From assembly GCA_964367685.1 (NCBI GenBank), contig CAYIYM010000031.1, positions 1-22,274 of the forward strand: a stretch of DNA of 22,274 nt, in the 5' to 3' direction. Both the position numbers and the translations under genes were made by a program. Source of the stretch: CAUPWF01 sp964367685 (GTDB lineage Bacteria; Bacillota; Clostridia; Lachnospirales; Lachnospiraceae). Below the pieces are notes generated by a model, which searched no databases, was not told the DNA's origin, and saw only the letters and a list, made by a program, of their open reading frames with translations. Below, one piece after another: positions 6,225 through 14,096 of the stretch (positions are counted from its first letter, which is position 1; each line of letters begins with the position of its first letter).

Positions 6225-7250
6225 ATGAAACAAATAAAAACAAGGGATGCAATTGGACATATTCTTTGTCATGATTTAACGAGAATTGTGAAGGATGAGA
6301 TGAAAGATGTTGCTTTTAAGAAGGGTCATATAATCAAAGAAGAGGATATCGACACATTATTAAAAATGGGAAGAGAAAACTTATACGTTTGGGAAGCCAC
6401 CCCAGATATGGTTCATGAAAATGATGCGGCAAAAATATTAGCTGAGATCTGTATGGGGAGTGGAACGATAGGTTCAGAAGTAAAAGAGGGTAAAATCGAC
6501 ATATTAGCAGGTGTAGACGGTCTGCTTACAGTTCAAACAGAAAAATTATTAGAGCTTAATATGCAAGATGAATTAATGATTGCAACAAGGCATAATTATT
6601 ATCCAGTTAAAAAAGGAGAATTATTAGCGGGAACTAGAGTGATACCGTTAGTTATACATAGAGACAAGCTTGAAAAGGCCAAATCGATAGCAGGAAATGA
6701 AAAGTTAATTCATATTTGCACATACAAATCTTACAAAGTAGGAATTGTTACTACAGGGAGTGAGATATACAACAGAAGAATAGAAGACACATTTACACCA
6801 GTAATCATAAAGAAAATAGCAAAGTATGGACTAGAGGTTATAGGCCATGAAATTGCGAGTGATGAAAAAGAAATGATAGTAAATGGGATCAAAAAATTGA
6901 AACAAGCGGGAGCCACTATGATTATATGTACAGGTGGAATGAGCGTAGATCCAGATGATTTAACACCATCAGCAATTAAGGAGAGCGGTGCTGAGATTAT
7001 CAGCTATGGAGCACCAGTCCTACCAGGAGCAATGTTTTTGCTAGGGTATTATGACGATGGAATACCTATCATGGGACTTCCAGGTTGCGTGATGTATGAA
7101 AAAACCACAATATTTGACCTTGTGTTACCACGTATTGTGGCAGGCATACGAGTGGAGAAAAAAGATTTAGCAAAACTAGGTCATGGGGGGCTCTGTTTAA
7201 AATGTTCACAGTGTACCTATCCTCATTGTGAATTTGGTAAAGGAGTATAA
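6225..7250 (+). CDS. MoeA-like molybdopterin-binding protein with C-terminal cysteine cluster
   Basis: This 341-residue protein belongs to the MoeA-like group of stand-alone molybdopterin-binding proteins found in anaerobes. It is shorter than true MoeA and lacks its usual N-terminal DGYA segment. The MoCF-binding domain at about residues 165-320 has VGIVTTGSEIYNRRI, IICTGGMSVDPDDLTPSAI and IMGLPGCVMYEKTT. The tail has CLKCSQCTYPHCEFGKG, with four cysteines spaced C-x2-C-x2-C-x4-C, which looks like a metal or Fe-S ligand set. It probably handles or inserts the metal-loaded cofactor for a molybdo- or tungsto-enzyme, but this is inference. It opens the plus-strand Moco operon, with a weak AAGG ribosome binding site and 3 bp before the next gene. 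Confidence 0.85.
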   Translation: MKQIKTRDAIGHILCHDLTRIVKDEMKDVAFKKGHIIKEEDIDTLLKMGRENLYVWEATPDMVHENDAAKILAEICMGSGTIGSEVKEGKIDILAGVDGLLTVQTEKLLELNMQDELMIATRHNYYPVKKGELLAGTRVIPLVIHRDKLEKAKSIAGNEKLIHICTYKSYKVGIVTTGSEIYNRRIEDTFTPVIIKKIAKYGLEVIGHEIASDEKEMIVNGIKKLKQAGATMIICTGGMSVDPDDLTPSAIKESGAEIISYGAPVLPGAMFLLGYYDDGIPIMGLPGCVMYEKTTIFDLVLPRIVAGIRVEKKDLAKLGHGGLCLKCSQCTYPHCEFGKGV

Positions 7251-7253
7251 GAG

Positions 7254-8453
7254 ATGAGTATTACAGTGGAGCAAGCGATAGAACAGATACAAAAGCAAGT
7301 GCAGGGTATAAAAGAATATGAGTCTGTAGCAATAGATGAAATAGAAGGAAGGATTCTAGGAGATGATTTGGTTGCAACGATGAATCAGCCCCCTTTTCCA
7401 CGATCACCGCTAGATGGATATGCCTTAAATAGCCAGGATGTAGTAGGTGCATCCGTTGATAAACCGGTAGTATTAAGAGTGATTGATACTATCAATGCAG
7501 GTGAGTGTTCCCATGTTAAATGGAATGCAAAAACTGCTGTTCGAATTATGACAGGAGCACCGATTCCAGTAGGCTTTGATTGTGTAATACGTCAAGAGGA
7601 TACAGATTATGGGAATGAAATGGTGGAAATCTACAAAGAACATAAGGCTTATGAGAACTACTGCTATGAAGGAGAAGATGTAAAAAAAGGAGAAATCCTA
7701 ATAAAAAAGAACACGAAGCTGAATTATATTCATAGTGGAATTATCGCATCTCAAGGTATTCCTAATGTATGTGTGTATCAAAAGCCCAAAGTGCTATTAA
7801 TTACAACAGGGAGCGAATTGGTCGATATTACTAGTCCTATTAATGGAGGGGAAATATATAATACCAATTTATATACACTGAAAGCACGCTTGAAGTCATT
7901 AGGTTTCTTAGTAGATGCATTGGCATGGCTAGACGAAGAAAAAGGATTGGCAGAATATATTAGACTCAATCATGAGAGATTTCATTGTATTATAACTACA
8001 GGGGGTGTCTCGGTAGGTGTGAAAGATATTATACATGACTTACAGAGAGAATTAGAAGAAAAACCAATTTTTCATGGAGTAGTGTTAAAACCTGGGACAC
8101 CACTGATGTATTGGAAATATAATAAAACACCGATTTTGAGTTTATCAGGCAACCCATTTGCAGCATTTGCGACCTTTGAATTATTTGCAAGGCCAATGTT
8201 ATCAGTGATAGCAAACAATGATGAAATTATGGTTCGTTGGACTAAAGGGATAATGAAAGATTCTTTTGAAAAGCATAGTCCGAAGAGACGTTTTATTCGT
8301 GCTCATTATCGCGAGGGTGTAGTGAACTTACATGGAAAGAATCATTCTTCAGGATCTTTTGCAGATACAGCGTATTGCAACTGCCTGATTGATATTGAAG
8401 AGGGAAATAAAGGGTTGAAGCGAGGAGAAGAAGTAAAAGTAGTACTATTTTAA
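7254..8453 (+). CDS. moeA: Molybdopterin molybdenumtransferase MoeA
   Basis: This 399-residue protein is MoeA, which uses adenylylated molybdopterin (made by Mog) and molybdate to form Moco in the cytosol. The length fits the family, about 400 residues. Domains seen are the N-terminal linker and substrate region with PPFPRSPLDGYALN near residues 43-56, VRIMTGAPIPVGFDCVIRQE near residues 96-115, the MoCF-like domain with LLITTGSELV and CIITTGGVSVGVKD, LSLSGNPFAAFATFE, and a small C-terminal beta domain ending in the chain terminus GEEVKVVLF. The ATG at 7254 overlaps an in-phase purine-rich AGGAGTATAAGAG ribosome binding site and starts 3 bp after the MoeA-like gene, so the two are likely translated together. 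Confidence 0.92.
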   Translation: MSITVEQAIEQIQKQVQGIKEYESVAIDEIEGRILGDDLVATMNQPPFPRSPLDGYALNSQDVVGASVDKPVVLRVIDTINAGECSHVKWNAKTAVRIMTGAPIPVGFDCVIRQEDTDYGNEMVEIYKEHKAYENYCYEGEDVKKGEILIKKNTKLNYIHSGIIASQGIPNVCVYQKPKVLLITTGSELVDITSPINGGEIYNTNLYTLKARLKSLGFLVDALAWLDEEKGLAEYIRLNHERFHCIITTGGVSVGVKDIIHDLQRELEEKPIFHGVVLKPGTPLMYWKYNKTPILSLSGNPFAAFATFELFARPMLSVIANNDEIMVRWTKGIMKDSFEKHSPKRRFIRAHYREGVVNLHGKNHSSGSFADTAYCNCLIDIEEGNKGLKRGEEVKVVLF

Positions 8454-8491
8454 GCTTGATAGATAAAGAGAATAGAAAGTGAGGAATTACT

Positions 8492-8977
8492 GTGAAGAAT
8501 GAGTTTACCCATTTTGATGAGAATGGAGCGGCGATAATGGTAGACGTATCTGAAAAAGAAACTACAACTAGAATTGCAGTTGCGCGAGGAAGCATTCAAG
8601 TAAATCAGACAGTGATCGAGAGTATTCAAAATAAAACAGCTAAAAAAGGTGACGTTCTTGGAGTGGCTAGAGTAGCTGGAATTATGGGAGTGAAACAGAC
8701 TTCTTCTGTGATTCCAATGTGCCATCCGTTGTTAATTAGCAAATGTAGTGTTGATTTTGAGATTGATGAGAAAACTAGGTGCATTAGCGCAATTTGTATA
8801 GTGAAGATTGAAGGAAAAACAGGAGTAGAGATGGAAGCTTTAAACGGTGTGTCTACAGCATTGTTAACAATCTATGATATGTGTAAAGCGATGGATAAGA
8901 GCATGGTAATACAAGGGATTTATTTAGAAGAAAAGCAAGGTGGACGAAGTGGATATTATAAGAGAAACAAAGAATAA
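8492..8977 (+). CDS. moaC: Cyclic pyranopterin monophosphate synthase MoaC
   Basis: This 161-residue protein catalyses the second half of the conversion of GTP to cyclic pyranopterin monophosphate, after MoaA. Family signatures are the opening FTHFDENGAAIMVDVSEKET, the strand TTRIAVARGSI, SVIPMCHPL (near residues 70-78) and the KIEGKTGVEMEALNGVS segment (near residues 109-125). These include the conserved His and the KTGVEMEAL active-site region. The GTG at 8492 has GAGG at 8481-8484. It lies 38 bp after moeA and overlaps mobB by 38 bp, which supports tight operon organisation. Confidence 0.95.
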   Translation: MKNEFTHFDENGAAIMVDVSEKETTTRIAVARGSIQVNQTVIESIQNKTAKKGDVLGVARVAGIMGVKQTSSVIPMCHPLLISKCSVDFEIDEKTRCISAICIVKIEGKTGVEMEALNGVSTALLTIYDMCKAMDKSMVIQGIYLEEKQGGRSGYYKRNKE

Positions 8978-9464
8978 ACCTTACGTTATAGCAATTAGTG
9001 GAGTTAAGAATTCTGGAAAGACTACATTTATAGAAAAGTTGATCCCAGTTTTAAAAAATGCAAAATATACAGTTGCCACTATAAAGCATGATGGACATGA
9101 CTTTGAATGTGATGTAGAAGGAACAGATAGTTACAGACATCGTTATAGTGGAGCAGATGGAGTGGCAATTTATTCCAATACGAAATACATGATGATTCAG
9201 CAACAAAATAATATAACGGAAGAATTATTGTTAGAACAATTCAAAGTATTCGATATAGTAATATTAGAAGGTTTTAAATTTTCAACGTATCCAAAGATTG
9301 AGCTGGTACGAAAAGGAAATAGTGATAAAAGCATATGTAAAAAAGAAACAATACTAGCTATTGCAACAGATATAGAATCCTTAGAGTTTGATGGAAGAAA
9401 AATTCATATTGATGATGTGGAGACAGTGGCAGATATTATAAAAGAGCAGATAATGAGGTTGTAA
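8940..9464 (+). CDS. mobB: Molybdopterin-guanine dinucleotide biosynthesis adaptor MobB
   Basis: This 174-residue P-loop protein is MobB, which binds GTP and assists MobA in guanine-dinucleotide attachment. The Walker A motif is GVKNSGKTTF near residues 21-30. The MobB-typical IKHDGHDFECDVEGTDSYRH and SGADGVAIYS follow, and ILEGFKFSTYPKIELVRK is near residue 100. The GTG at 8940 is the longest start. A second GTG at 8949 is better spaced from AAGGTGGA at 8937-8944, so the true start may be three codons later. The gene overlaps the end of moaC and abuts moaA, which suggests translational coupling. Its usual partner MobA is encoded divergently at 4742-5959. Confidence 0.93.
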   Translation: MDEVDIIRETKNKPYVIAISGVKNSGKTTFIEKLIPVLKNAKYTVATIKHDGHDFECDVEGTDSYRHRYSGADGVAIYSNTKYMMIQQQNNITEELLLEQFKVFDIVILEGFKFSTYPKIELVRKGNSDKSICKKETILAIATDIESLEFDGRKIHIDDVETVADIIKEQIMRL

Positions 9465-9466
9465 AA

Positions 9467-10426
9467 GTGCAAGATAAATATAATAGAATAATTGATTATG
9501 CAAGGATCTCTGTCATTGATAAATGTAATTTCAAATGTACTTATTGCATGCCAGAAGGAATGATAGAATCTGTGGATCGAAGTATGAATTATGAAGAGAT
9601 TATAGCACTCGCAAGAGCATTGGCAGCAGTTGGAGTGAAAAAAGTCAAAATAACAGGTGGAGAACCTCTTTTACGAAATGATATTATAAAAATCATTAAA
9701 GAGATAAAGCATATACCTGGGATTGAGCAAGTAACACTTACAACGAATGGATATTTATTAGGAAAATATCTAGATGAGCTATGGGAGATTAAAATCGATG
9801 GTATAAATATCAGTATGGATGCAGTAGATAGAGAGTTGTTTCATAAAATAACTGGTGTTGATAGAGTAGATGAGATTATCAAAGCAATAGAAAAAGCACG
9901 AAGATTAGGAATGGAAAATATAAAAATTAATTGTGTATTGATAAAAAACTGTAATGAATCACAGTATTTGAAGTTGGTGCAATTCGCAATAGATTATGAT
10001 ATCTGTGTCAAGTTTATTGAAATGATGCCAATTGGTGCGGGAAAAGATTTTGAAGGATATAGCTTGAAGGAACTGAAAGCGTGTATAGAATCTTGTTATG
10101 GATCAATTGTGGAGATAGAAGAAGCATACGGGAATGGGCCAGCCATTTATTATCGATTGAATAATGAAAAGGGGAAAATTGGTTTTATTGGTGCATTAAC
10201 CCATAATTTCTGTGAAAAATGTAATCGAATTAGGATTACTTCTGATGGATTCTTAAAAACCTGCCTTCAATACAGCTGTGGAGTGGATCTTAGACCTTAT
10301 CTATTCGAGGAAGATTTGGTTAAGATTATTAGAGAATGTGTGATGACTAAGCAAGAGGGGCATAAGTTTGAAGATATAGATATCTGCGACAGAGAACATA
10401 AATCTATGGCACAAATAGGTGGATAA
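9467..10426 (+). CDS. moaA: GTP 3',8-cyclase MoaA (radical SAM)
   Basis: This 319-residue radical SAM enzyme converts GTP to 3',8-cyclo-GTP, the first step of Moco synthesis. The N-terminal [4Fe-4S]-SAM motif is CNFKCTYC (near residues 20-27). GGEP for SAM binding is near residues 64-67. The C-terminal second cluster ligands are CEKCNRIRIT and LKTCL, and the chain ends in the essential double glycine (AQIGG). The length matches the family (about 325). The start is a GTG at 9467, two bases after the mobB stop, with GAGG at 9455-9458 as ribosome binding site. It depends on reducing anaerobic conditions for its clusters. Confidence 0.95.
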   Translation: MQDKYNRIIDYARISVIDKCNFKCTYCMPEGMIESVDRSMNYEEIIALARALAAVGVKKVKITGGEPLLRNDIIKIIKEIKHIPGIEQVTLTTNGYLLGKYLDELWEIKIDGINISMDAVDRELFHKITGVDRVDEIIKAIEKARRLGMENIKINCVLIKNCNESQYLKLVQFAIDYDICVKFIEMMPIGAGKDFEGYSLKELKACIESCYGSIVEIEEAYGNGPAIYYRLNNEKGKIGFIGALTHNFCEKCNRIRITSDGFLKTCLQYSCGVDLRPYLFEEDLVKIIRECVMTKQEGHKFEDIDICDREHKSMAQIGG

Positions 10427-10462
10427 GAAAGAAAAATTAAAAAGCTTGAAAGGTAGCATGTA

Positions 10463-10894
10463 ATGGGGAAAATTATGGCAGTGTGTATAAGTGAGAAAAA
10501 GGGTACACAGAAAATAAATGTAGGTGAAGCGAATTTTATCGTGAATCATGGAATTGAAAATGATGCTCATGCTGGAAATTGGCATAGACAGGTAAGCCTA
10601 TTGTCAGCAGATAAAATTGCTGCCTTTAATGCAAAGGGGGCAGAGGTCTTCGATGGTGCTTTTGGAGAAAATCTAGTAGTAGCAGGAATTGATTTTAAGG
10701 AACTACCTATTGGAACAATATTTTCTTGTGGTGATGTAGTGTTAGAATTGACACAGATTGGAAAAGAGTGTCATACAAAGTGTCAGATATTCCATAAGAT
10801 GGGCGAATGCATTATGCCTACAGATGGTGTGTTTGCCAAAGTTCTACAGAGCGGGAAAATTGCAGTAGGAAATGAGTTAATAATGACAAGATAA
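10463..10894 (+). CDS. MOSC domain protein
   Basis: This 143-residue protein is a free-standing MOSC domain, a fold that binds molybdenum cofactor or sulfur in sulfurases and related proteins. It shows GIENDAHAGNWHRQVSLLS near residues 31-49, DGAFGENLVVAGID, and TQIGKECHTKCQIF near residues 93-106, with the conserved cysteine that could carry persulfide. C-terminal TDGVFAKVLQSGKI is also typical. Small MOSC proteins are common in clostridial Moco operons. A role in cofactor sulfuration or sulfur delivery is plausible but unproven. The ATG at 10463 follows GAAAGGTAG. It is 36 bp after moaA. Confidence 0.9.
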   Translation: MGKIMAVCISEKKGTQKINVGEANFIVNHGIENDAHAGNWHRQVSLLSADKIAAFNAKGAEVFDGAFGENLVVAGIDFKELPIGTIFSCGDVVLELTQIGKECHTKCQIFHKMGECIMPTDGVFAKVLQSGKIAVGNELIMTR

Positions 10895-10933
10895 GTGGAC
10901 AGAGTGAGTGGACAGAGTAAGTGGATGGAGAGG
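10895..10933 (+). repeat. 13-bp tandem repeat upstream of mog
   Basis: Three units start at 10895, 10908 and 10921 with 13-bp spacing. The first two are GTGGACAGAGTGA and GTGGACAGAGTAA. The third, GTGGATGGAGAGG, has diverged to form the GGAGAGG ribosome binding site of the next gene. Confidence 0.75.
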
Positions 10934-10941
10934 TTGGAAAG

Positions 10942-11430
10942 ATGAGAGTTGTTGTAATGACCTTAAGTGATAAAGGATATGCGGGAGAACGAGAAGATAT
11001 ATCGGGTACAGTAATTGAGGATATGATGTGGAAAGAGGGATACACAGTAGTAGAGAGAATATTATTGCCCGATGAGCGATCTACGATTGCGATGAAAATG
11101 ATGGAATTGTGCGAGAATAGGTTCTGCGACTTAATTCTTACTACTGGCGGAACAGGATTTTCCAAGAGAGATATTACACCAGAAGCTACAAAAGATGTGA
11201 TAGAAAGAGAGGCACCTGGAATTTGTGAGGCAATGCGATACCACAGCTTACAAATTACTAAGAGGGCAATGCTTTCAAGGGCAGTGGCAGGAATTCGAAA
11301 CGAAACACTAATCATTAATCTTCCTGGAAGTCCAAAAGCAGTAAGAGAAAGTCTGGAATTTATTATAAGCGAACTTTCCCATGGATTGGAAATTATGAAA
11401 GGCAGCACAACTGAATGTGCAAGAAAGTAG
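10942..11430 (+). CDS. mog: MogA/MoaB-type molybdopterin adenylyltransferase
   Basis: This protein of about 162 residues adenylylates molybdopterin using Mg-ATP before metal insertion by MoeA. The MoCF domain has VVVMTLSDKGYAGEREDISG, DLILTTGGTGFSKRDITPEAT (the TTGGTG molybdopterin-binding loop) and NLPGSPKAVRESLEF. I chose the ATG at 10942 because GGAGAGG at 10927-10933 precedes it with 8-nt spacing and the protein then begins at the usual MRVVVMTLSD. A GTG at 10921 in the same frame lies inside the 13-bp repeat and has no ribosome binding site. This is the last gene of the Moco operon. No hairpin terminator is obvious after it. Confidence 0.92.
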   Translation: MRVVVMTLSDKGYAGEREDISGTVIEDMMWKEGYTVVERILLPDERSTIAMKMMELCENRFCDLILTTGGTGFSKRDITPEATKDVIEREAPGICEAMRYHSLQITKRAMLSRAVAGIRNETLIINLPGSPKAVRESLEFIISELSHGLEIMKGSTTECARK

Positions 11431-11438
11431 CCATTTAA

Positions 11439-11468
11439 TAAAGTTTAGTAAAGATTAGTAAAGTAAAA
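11439..11468 (+). repeat. 10-bp tandem repeat after mog
   Basis: Three imperfect 10-bp units (TAAAGTTTAG, TAAAGATTAG, TAAAGTAAAA) lie between mog and the hydrolase gene. They resemble the slippage-type repeats before mog and before the first Moco gene. Confidence 0.6.
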
Positions 11469-11506
11469 ATGAAATAAAATATAGATTTTGAAAAGGAGGG
11501 GTAAAG

Positions 11507-12619
11507 ATGACCAGTGTAATTAATAAGTTATTCAAAAAAAATAAAACAATAATTGAATATATAAAGACAAAAAATGAGAGATTTTCTGAAATGGCTTTTA
11601 ATGACGTTGATGGTTTGATTCTAGCTCAATTTTCTTATATAAATTTTAATGGTTTAGTAGACAACATAGAAAATAAGGGACAATGGGTTCCGATATCGTC
11701 TCTCTACAAGGCAGAAAAATTTGATGCGATGGTTGACAATACTTTTTTTCCTAATCTGAATCTTGAATTGATTGCTGCACTTTGTGCAAGTCCAAGATAT
11801 CGCGATATAGGGATAAATTTCTATATGGAAAAGTATGACAAAGATATGGAAACGCAGTTTGCAGCAGTATCATTTTTATTACCTACAGATGAGATCGTTG
11901 TGGCTTTTCGAGGCACAGATACAACAATCATTGGTTGGAAAGAAGATTTTAATATGTTTCATACGATTCCTGTACCAGGGCATTTATCGGCTGTAAGCTA
12001 TCTTAAAACCATTGCATCAATTACTACGAATCCTTTTTATATGGTGGGACATTCAAAGGGTGGGAACCTTGCTATTTATAGTTTGGCAACAGTAGATAAA
12101 GAGATTCAGGATAGAATTATTACAGTATATGGTTATGATAATCCTGGTTTTATTATTGATAGGCTAAAGGATATAAAATATAAAGACATAGAAGATAAGG
12201 TGATTAAAATCATGCCGGAAGGTTCTTTTGTAGGAAAGCTATTTGAGAATATTGGATACGAAAAATTTGTCAAGAGCAATCAAATGGATGCTATGCAACA
12301 TAGTGCATTTACTTGGGAAATCGAAAATGATAGTTTTGTACAATCCTATGAAGTTACAAAAAACATAAGGCATATAGATAAAACCTTTAACACTTGGATG
12401 TATACCTTGGATTTATCACAGAGAAAGCTATTAGTTGATACAGTGTTTTCAGCTGTTGACTTATCAGAAGTTGAGAAGGTTTCTGAGCTTGCACCATTGC
12501 TGATCAAGGAGCGAGATAATATATTAAAGAAAATAAAGAAGTCGGATTCAGAAACGGCAGCACATGTAAAAGAAATGTTAAGAGAGTTAATTAAAATATC
12601 TATTACATCTTCTCGTTAG
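11507..12619 (+). CDS. Mbeg1/DUF2974-like alpha/beta hydrolase (putative lipase)
   Basis: This 370-residue cytosolic protein is an alpha/beta-hydrolase of the Mbeg1-like (DUF2974) type. The nucleophile elbow is GHSKGG at 181-186, with Ser183. The upstream strand VVAFRGTDTTIIGWKEDFNM at about 131-150 is the lipase-class-3-like FRGTD segment. YGYDNPGF and an Asp in KIMPEGSFVG follow, in the region where the acid residue is expected. The helical C-terminus of about 90 residues is rich in Lys and Glu. There is no signal peptide. The substrate is unknown, possibly a lipid or ester. The ATG follows AAAAGGAGGGG, a very strong ribosome binding site. It faces the alcohol dehydrogenase gene convergently. 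Confidence 0.85.
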   Translation: MTSVINKLFKKNKTIIEYIKTKNERFSEMAFNDVDGLILAQFSYINFNGLVDNIENKGQWVPISSLYKAEKFDAMVDNTFFPNLNLELIAALCASPRYRDIGINFYMEKYDKDMETQFAAVSFLLPTDEIVVAFRGTDTTIIGWKEDFNMFHTIPVPGHLSAVSYLKTIASITTNPFYMVGHSKGGNLAIYSLATVDKEIQDRIITVYGYDNPGFIIDRLKDIKYKDIEDKVIKIMPEGSFVGKLFENIGYEKFVKSNQMDAMQHSAFTWEIENDSFVQSYEVTKNIRHIDKTFNTWMYTLDLSQRKLLVDTVFSAVDLSEVEKVSELAPLLIKERDNILKKIKKSDSETAAHVKEMLRELIKISITSSR

Positions 12620-12641
12620 TGAGACGTTTTCAGACCGTAAC

Positions 12642-12690
12642 TAATAAAAACTCGCACCATTGCTGATCAAGGAGCGAGTTTTATTAATTA
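12642..12690. terminator. Hairpin terminator shared by the hydrolase and alcohol dehydrogenase genes
   Basis: The arm at 12642-12655 pairs with 12674-12686 (core AAAACTCGC/GCGAGTTTT, one bulged base) around an 18-nt loop. T-rich sequence follows on both strands, so it can stop both convergent genes. The loop and inner stem are a copy of hydrolase coding sequence. Confidence 0.75.
12654..12678 (+). repeat. Exact 25-bp copy of hydrolase coding sequence within its terminator
   Basis: These 25 bases are identical to 12491-12515, which encode the APLLIKER part of the upstream hydrolase. The copy ends in GCGAG, which forms the right inner stem of the terminator. Confidence 0.9.
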
Positions 12691-12732
12691 TTATTTCGAT
12701 TTAAATTCAGTATTGAAAGTTGCAAAGTGGAT

Positions 12733-13878
12733 TTATTTATAAGAAGCTTTTAGAATATCGATTACATCATCCTTGGTGAGTTGTTTTCTATCAAGTTTGA
12801 ATAGTCCGCCCATATCAGCAAAAGCATGATCAGCATAATCTGAAAATAGTTCCTCTTTGATTCCATAATCACTCATTTTTAAATCGGCTACATTACAGGC
12901 TGATTTAAGTGATTCAAGCGCAGCGATTATATCACCGTCTTTATTTCCTAAAGCAACTGCCATTACAGAAGTTCTCTCCGGGCAGACATTCTTGAAGAAG
13001 TTGAAATATGCTTTTGAAAGCATAATTAATCCAGCACCATGTGGAAGATCATGATGGAAACCTGATAGTGCATGTTCAATAGAATGTTCTGACGTACACG
13101 AAGAAAGGCTTTCTACAAAACCAGATAAAGTATTTGCCAAAGCAACATAACCCCTAGCCTCAATATTAGTAGGTTCTTTGATTGCTATTTCCAAATATTT
13201 TCCGATTAAGCGAATAGATTCAAGGGCATACATGTCACTCATTGGGTTTGCTATACTTGCAATATAACCTTCTAGTGAGTGGAATAAAGCGTCAAATCCT
13301 TGGTAAGCTGTAAGATGTGCAGGTACTGACACCATAAGCTCAGGGTCTACGATAGAAAGCATTGGAAATGTTAAGTCGAAATTACCAAAACCAATCTTTT
13401 CCTTTCCATTTGTAATAACCATCCAAGGGTCAGCCTCTGTTCCAGTTCCGGCTGTTGTTGTAATTGCAATCATAGGTAATGGATCAGCTTCGAAAGCTTT
13501 TCCTTTTCCAGTTCCACCATTAATATAATCCCAGAATTCACCTGGATTTGTACACATGATCGCTATGGCTTTGGAGGCGTCTAAGGCAGAACCACCACCA
13601 AGTCCTACGATAAAAGTACAGTTATTATCTCTAGCGATTGAAGCTGCTTCCATAACTTCTGAAGAGTTTGGGTTAGGTGTGATCTTGTTATAAACTATGG
13701 TTTCATTTCCATTTTCTAAAAGTAATTTCTGTACTCTATCTACATAACCAAGTTTGGTAGTAGATGATCCGCCAGTAACAATTAAAGCTTTTCCCACTGG
13801 TAACTTTGCGGTTGCAAGTTCTTTTAAAGAGCCTGCACCAAAGTGGATTTTTGTTGGAATGTAATAATTGAAATTCAT
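12733..13878 (-). CDS. Iron-containing alcohol dehydrogenase
   Basis: This 381-residue NAD(P)-dependent dehydrogenase of the group III (iron-activated) family interconverts an alcohol and an aldehyde or ketone during fermentation. The Rossmann part has VGLGGGSALDASKA at 91-104 (GGGS cofactor loop) and ITTTAGTGTEAD at 139-150. The metal ligands are Asp196 and His200 (GFDALFHSLEGY), His265 (SEHSIEH) and His280 (DLPHGAG), as expected for iron or zinc. The length is typical. The ATG at 13878 is preceded on the minus strand by TGGAGGGC. Its own promoter is visible upstream and a bidirectional terminator downstream, so it is monocistronic. The exact substrate (ethanol, butanol, lactaldehyde) cannot be assigned. 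Confidence 0.93.
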   Translation of the reverse strand: MNFNYYIPTKIHFGAGSLKELATAKLPVGKALIVTGGSSTTKLGYVDRVQKLLLENGNETIVYNKITPNPNSSEVMEAASIARDNNCTFIVGLGGGSALDASKAIAIMCTNPGEFWDYINGGTGKGKAFEADPLPMIAITTTAGTGTEADPWMVITNGKEKIGFGNFDLTFPMLSIVDPELMVSVPAHLTAYQGFDALFHSLEGYIASIANPMSDMYALESIRLIGKYLEIAIKEPTNIEARGYVALANTLSGFVESLSSCTSEHSIEHALSGFHHDLPHGAGLIMLSKAYFNFFKNVCPERTSVMAVALGNKDGDIIAALESLKSACNVADLKMSDYGIKEELFSDYADHAFADMGGLFKLDRKQLTKDDVIDILKASYK

Positions 13879-13921
13879 AAATTGCCCTCCATAGATTCTT
13901 ATTTGATGTGCTATTAATTTT

Positions 13922-13951
13922 ATGATACGTTTATTTCAGACCCTAAGTCAA
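13922..13951 (-). promoter_or_regulatory. Promoter of the iron alcohol dehydrogenase gene
   Basis: On the minus strand TTGACT (13951-13946) is followed after 18 bp by TATCAT (13927-13922). The -35 is nearly perfect. The start site would lie about 35-40 nt before the ATG at 13878. Confidence 0.55.
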
Positions 13952-14010
13952 GAAATATTTATAATATAGCAAATATTAGAGAAGATTGTATATCGAGCAA
14001 ACCAACATTG

Positions 14011-14019
14011 TGATATACT
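14011..14019 (+). promoter_or_regulatory. Extended -10 promoter of the second GNAT gene
   Basis: TGATATACT at 14011-14019 is an extended -10 (TG-n-TATACT). No good -35 is seen 17 bp upstream, as is common for extended -10 promoters. The leader would be about 70 nt. Confidence 0.45.
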
Positions 14020-14096
14020 AGTCGTTGGAAAATGAATGCGCCTAGCAAAGTAGCAAGATGAAATTAGATAATAGGCACAAGAAGGAAATATAGAAA

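Noticed and set aside
10818..11408. A 196-codon minus-strand frame opposite mog and the end of the MOSC gene
   Set aside because: It lies wholly antisense to well-recognised Moco genes, shows no family motif and has no ribosome binding site.
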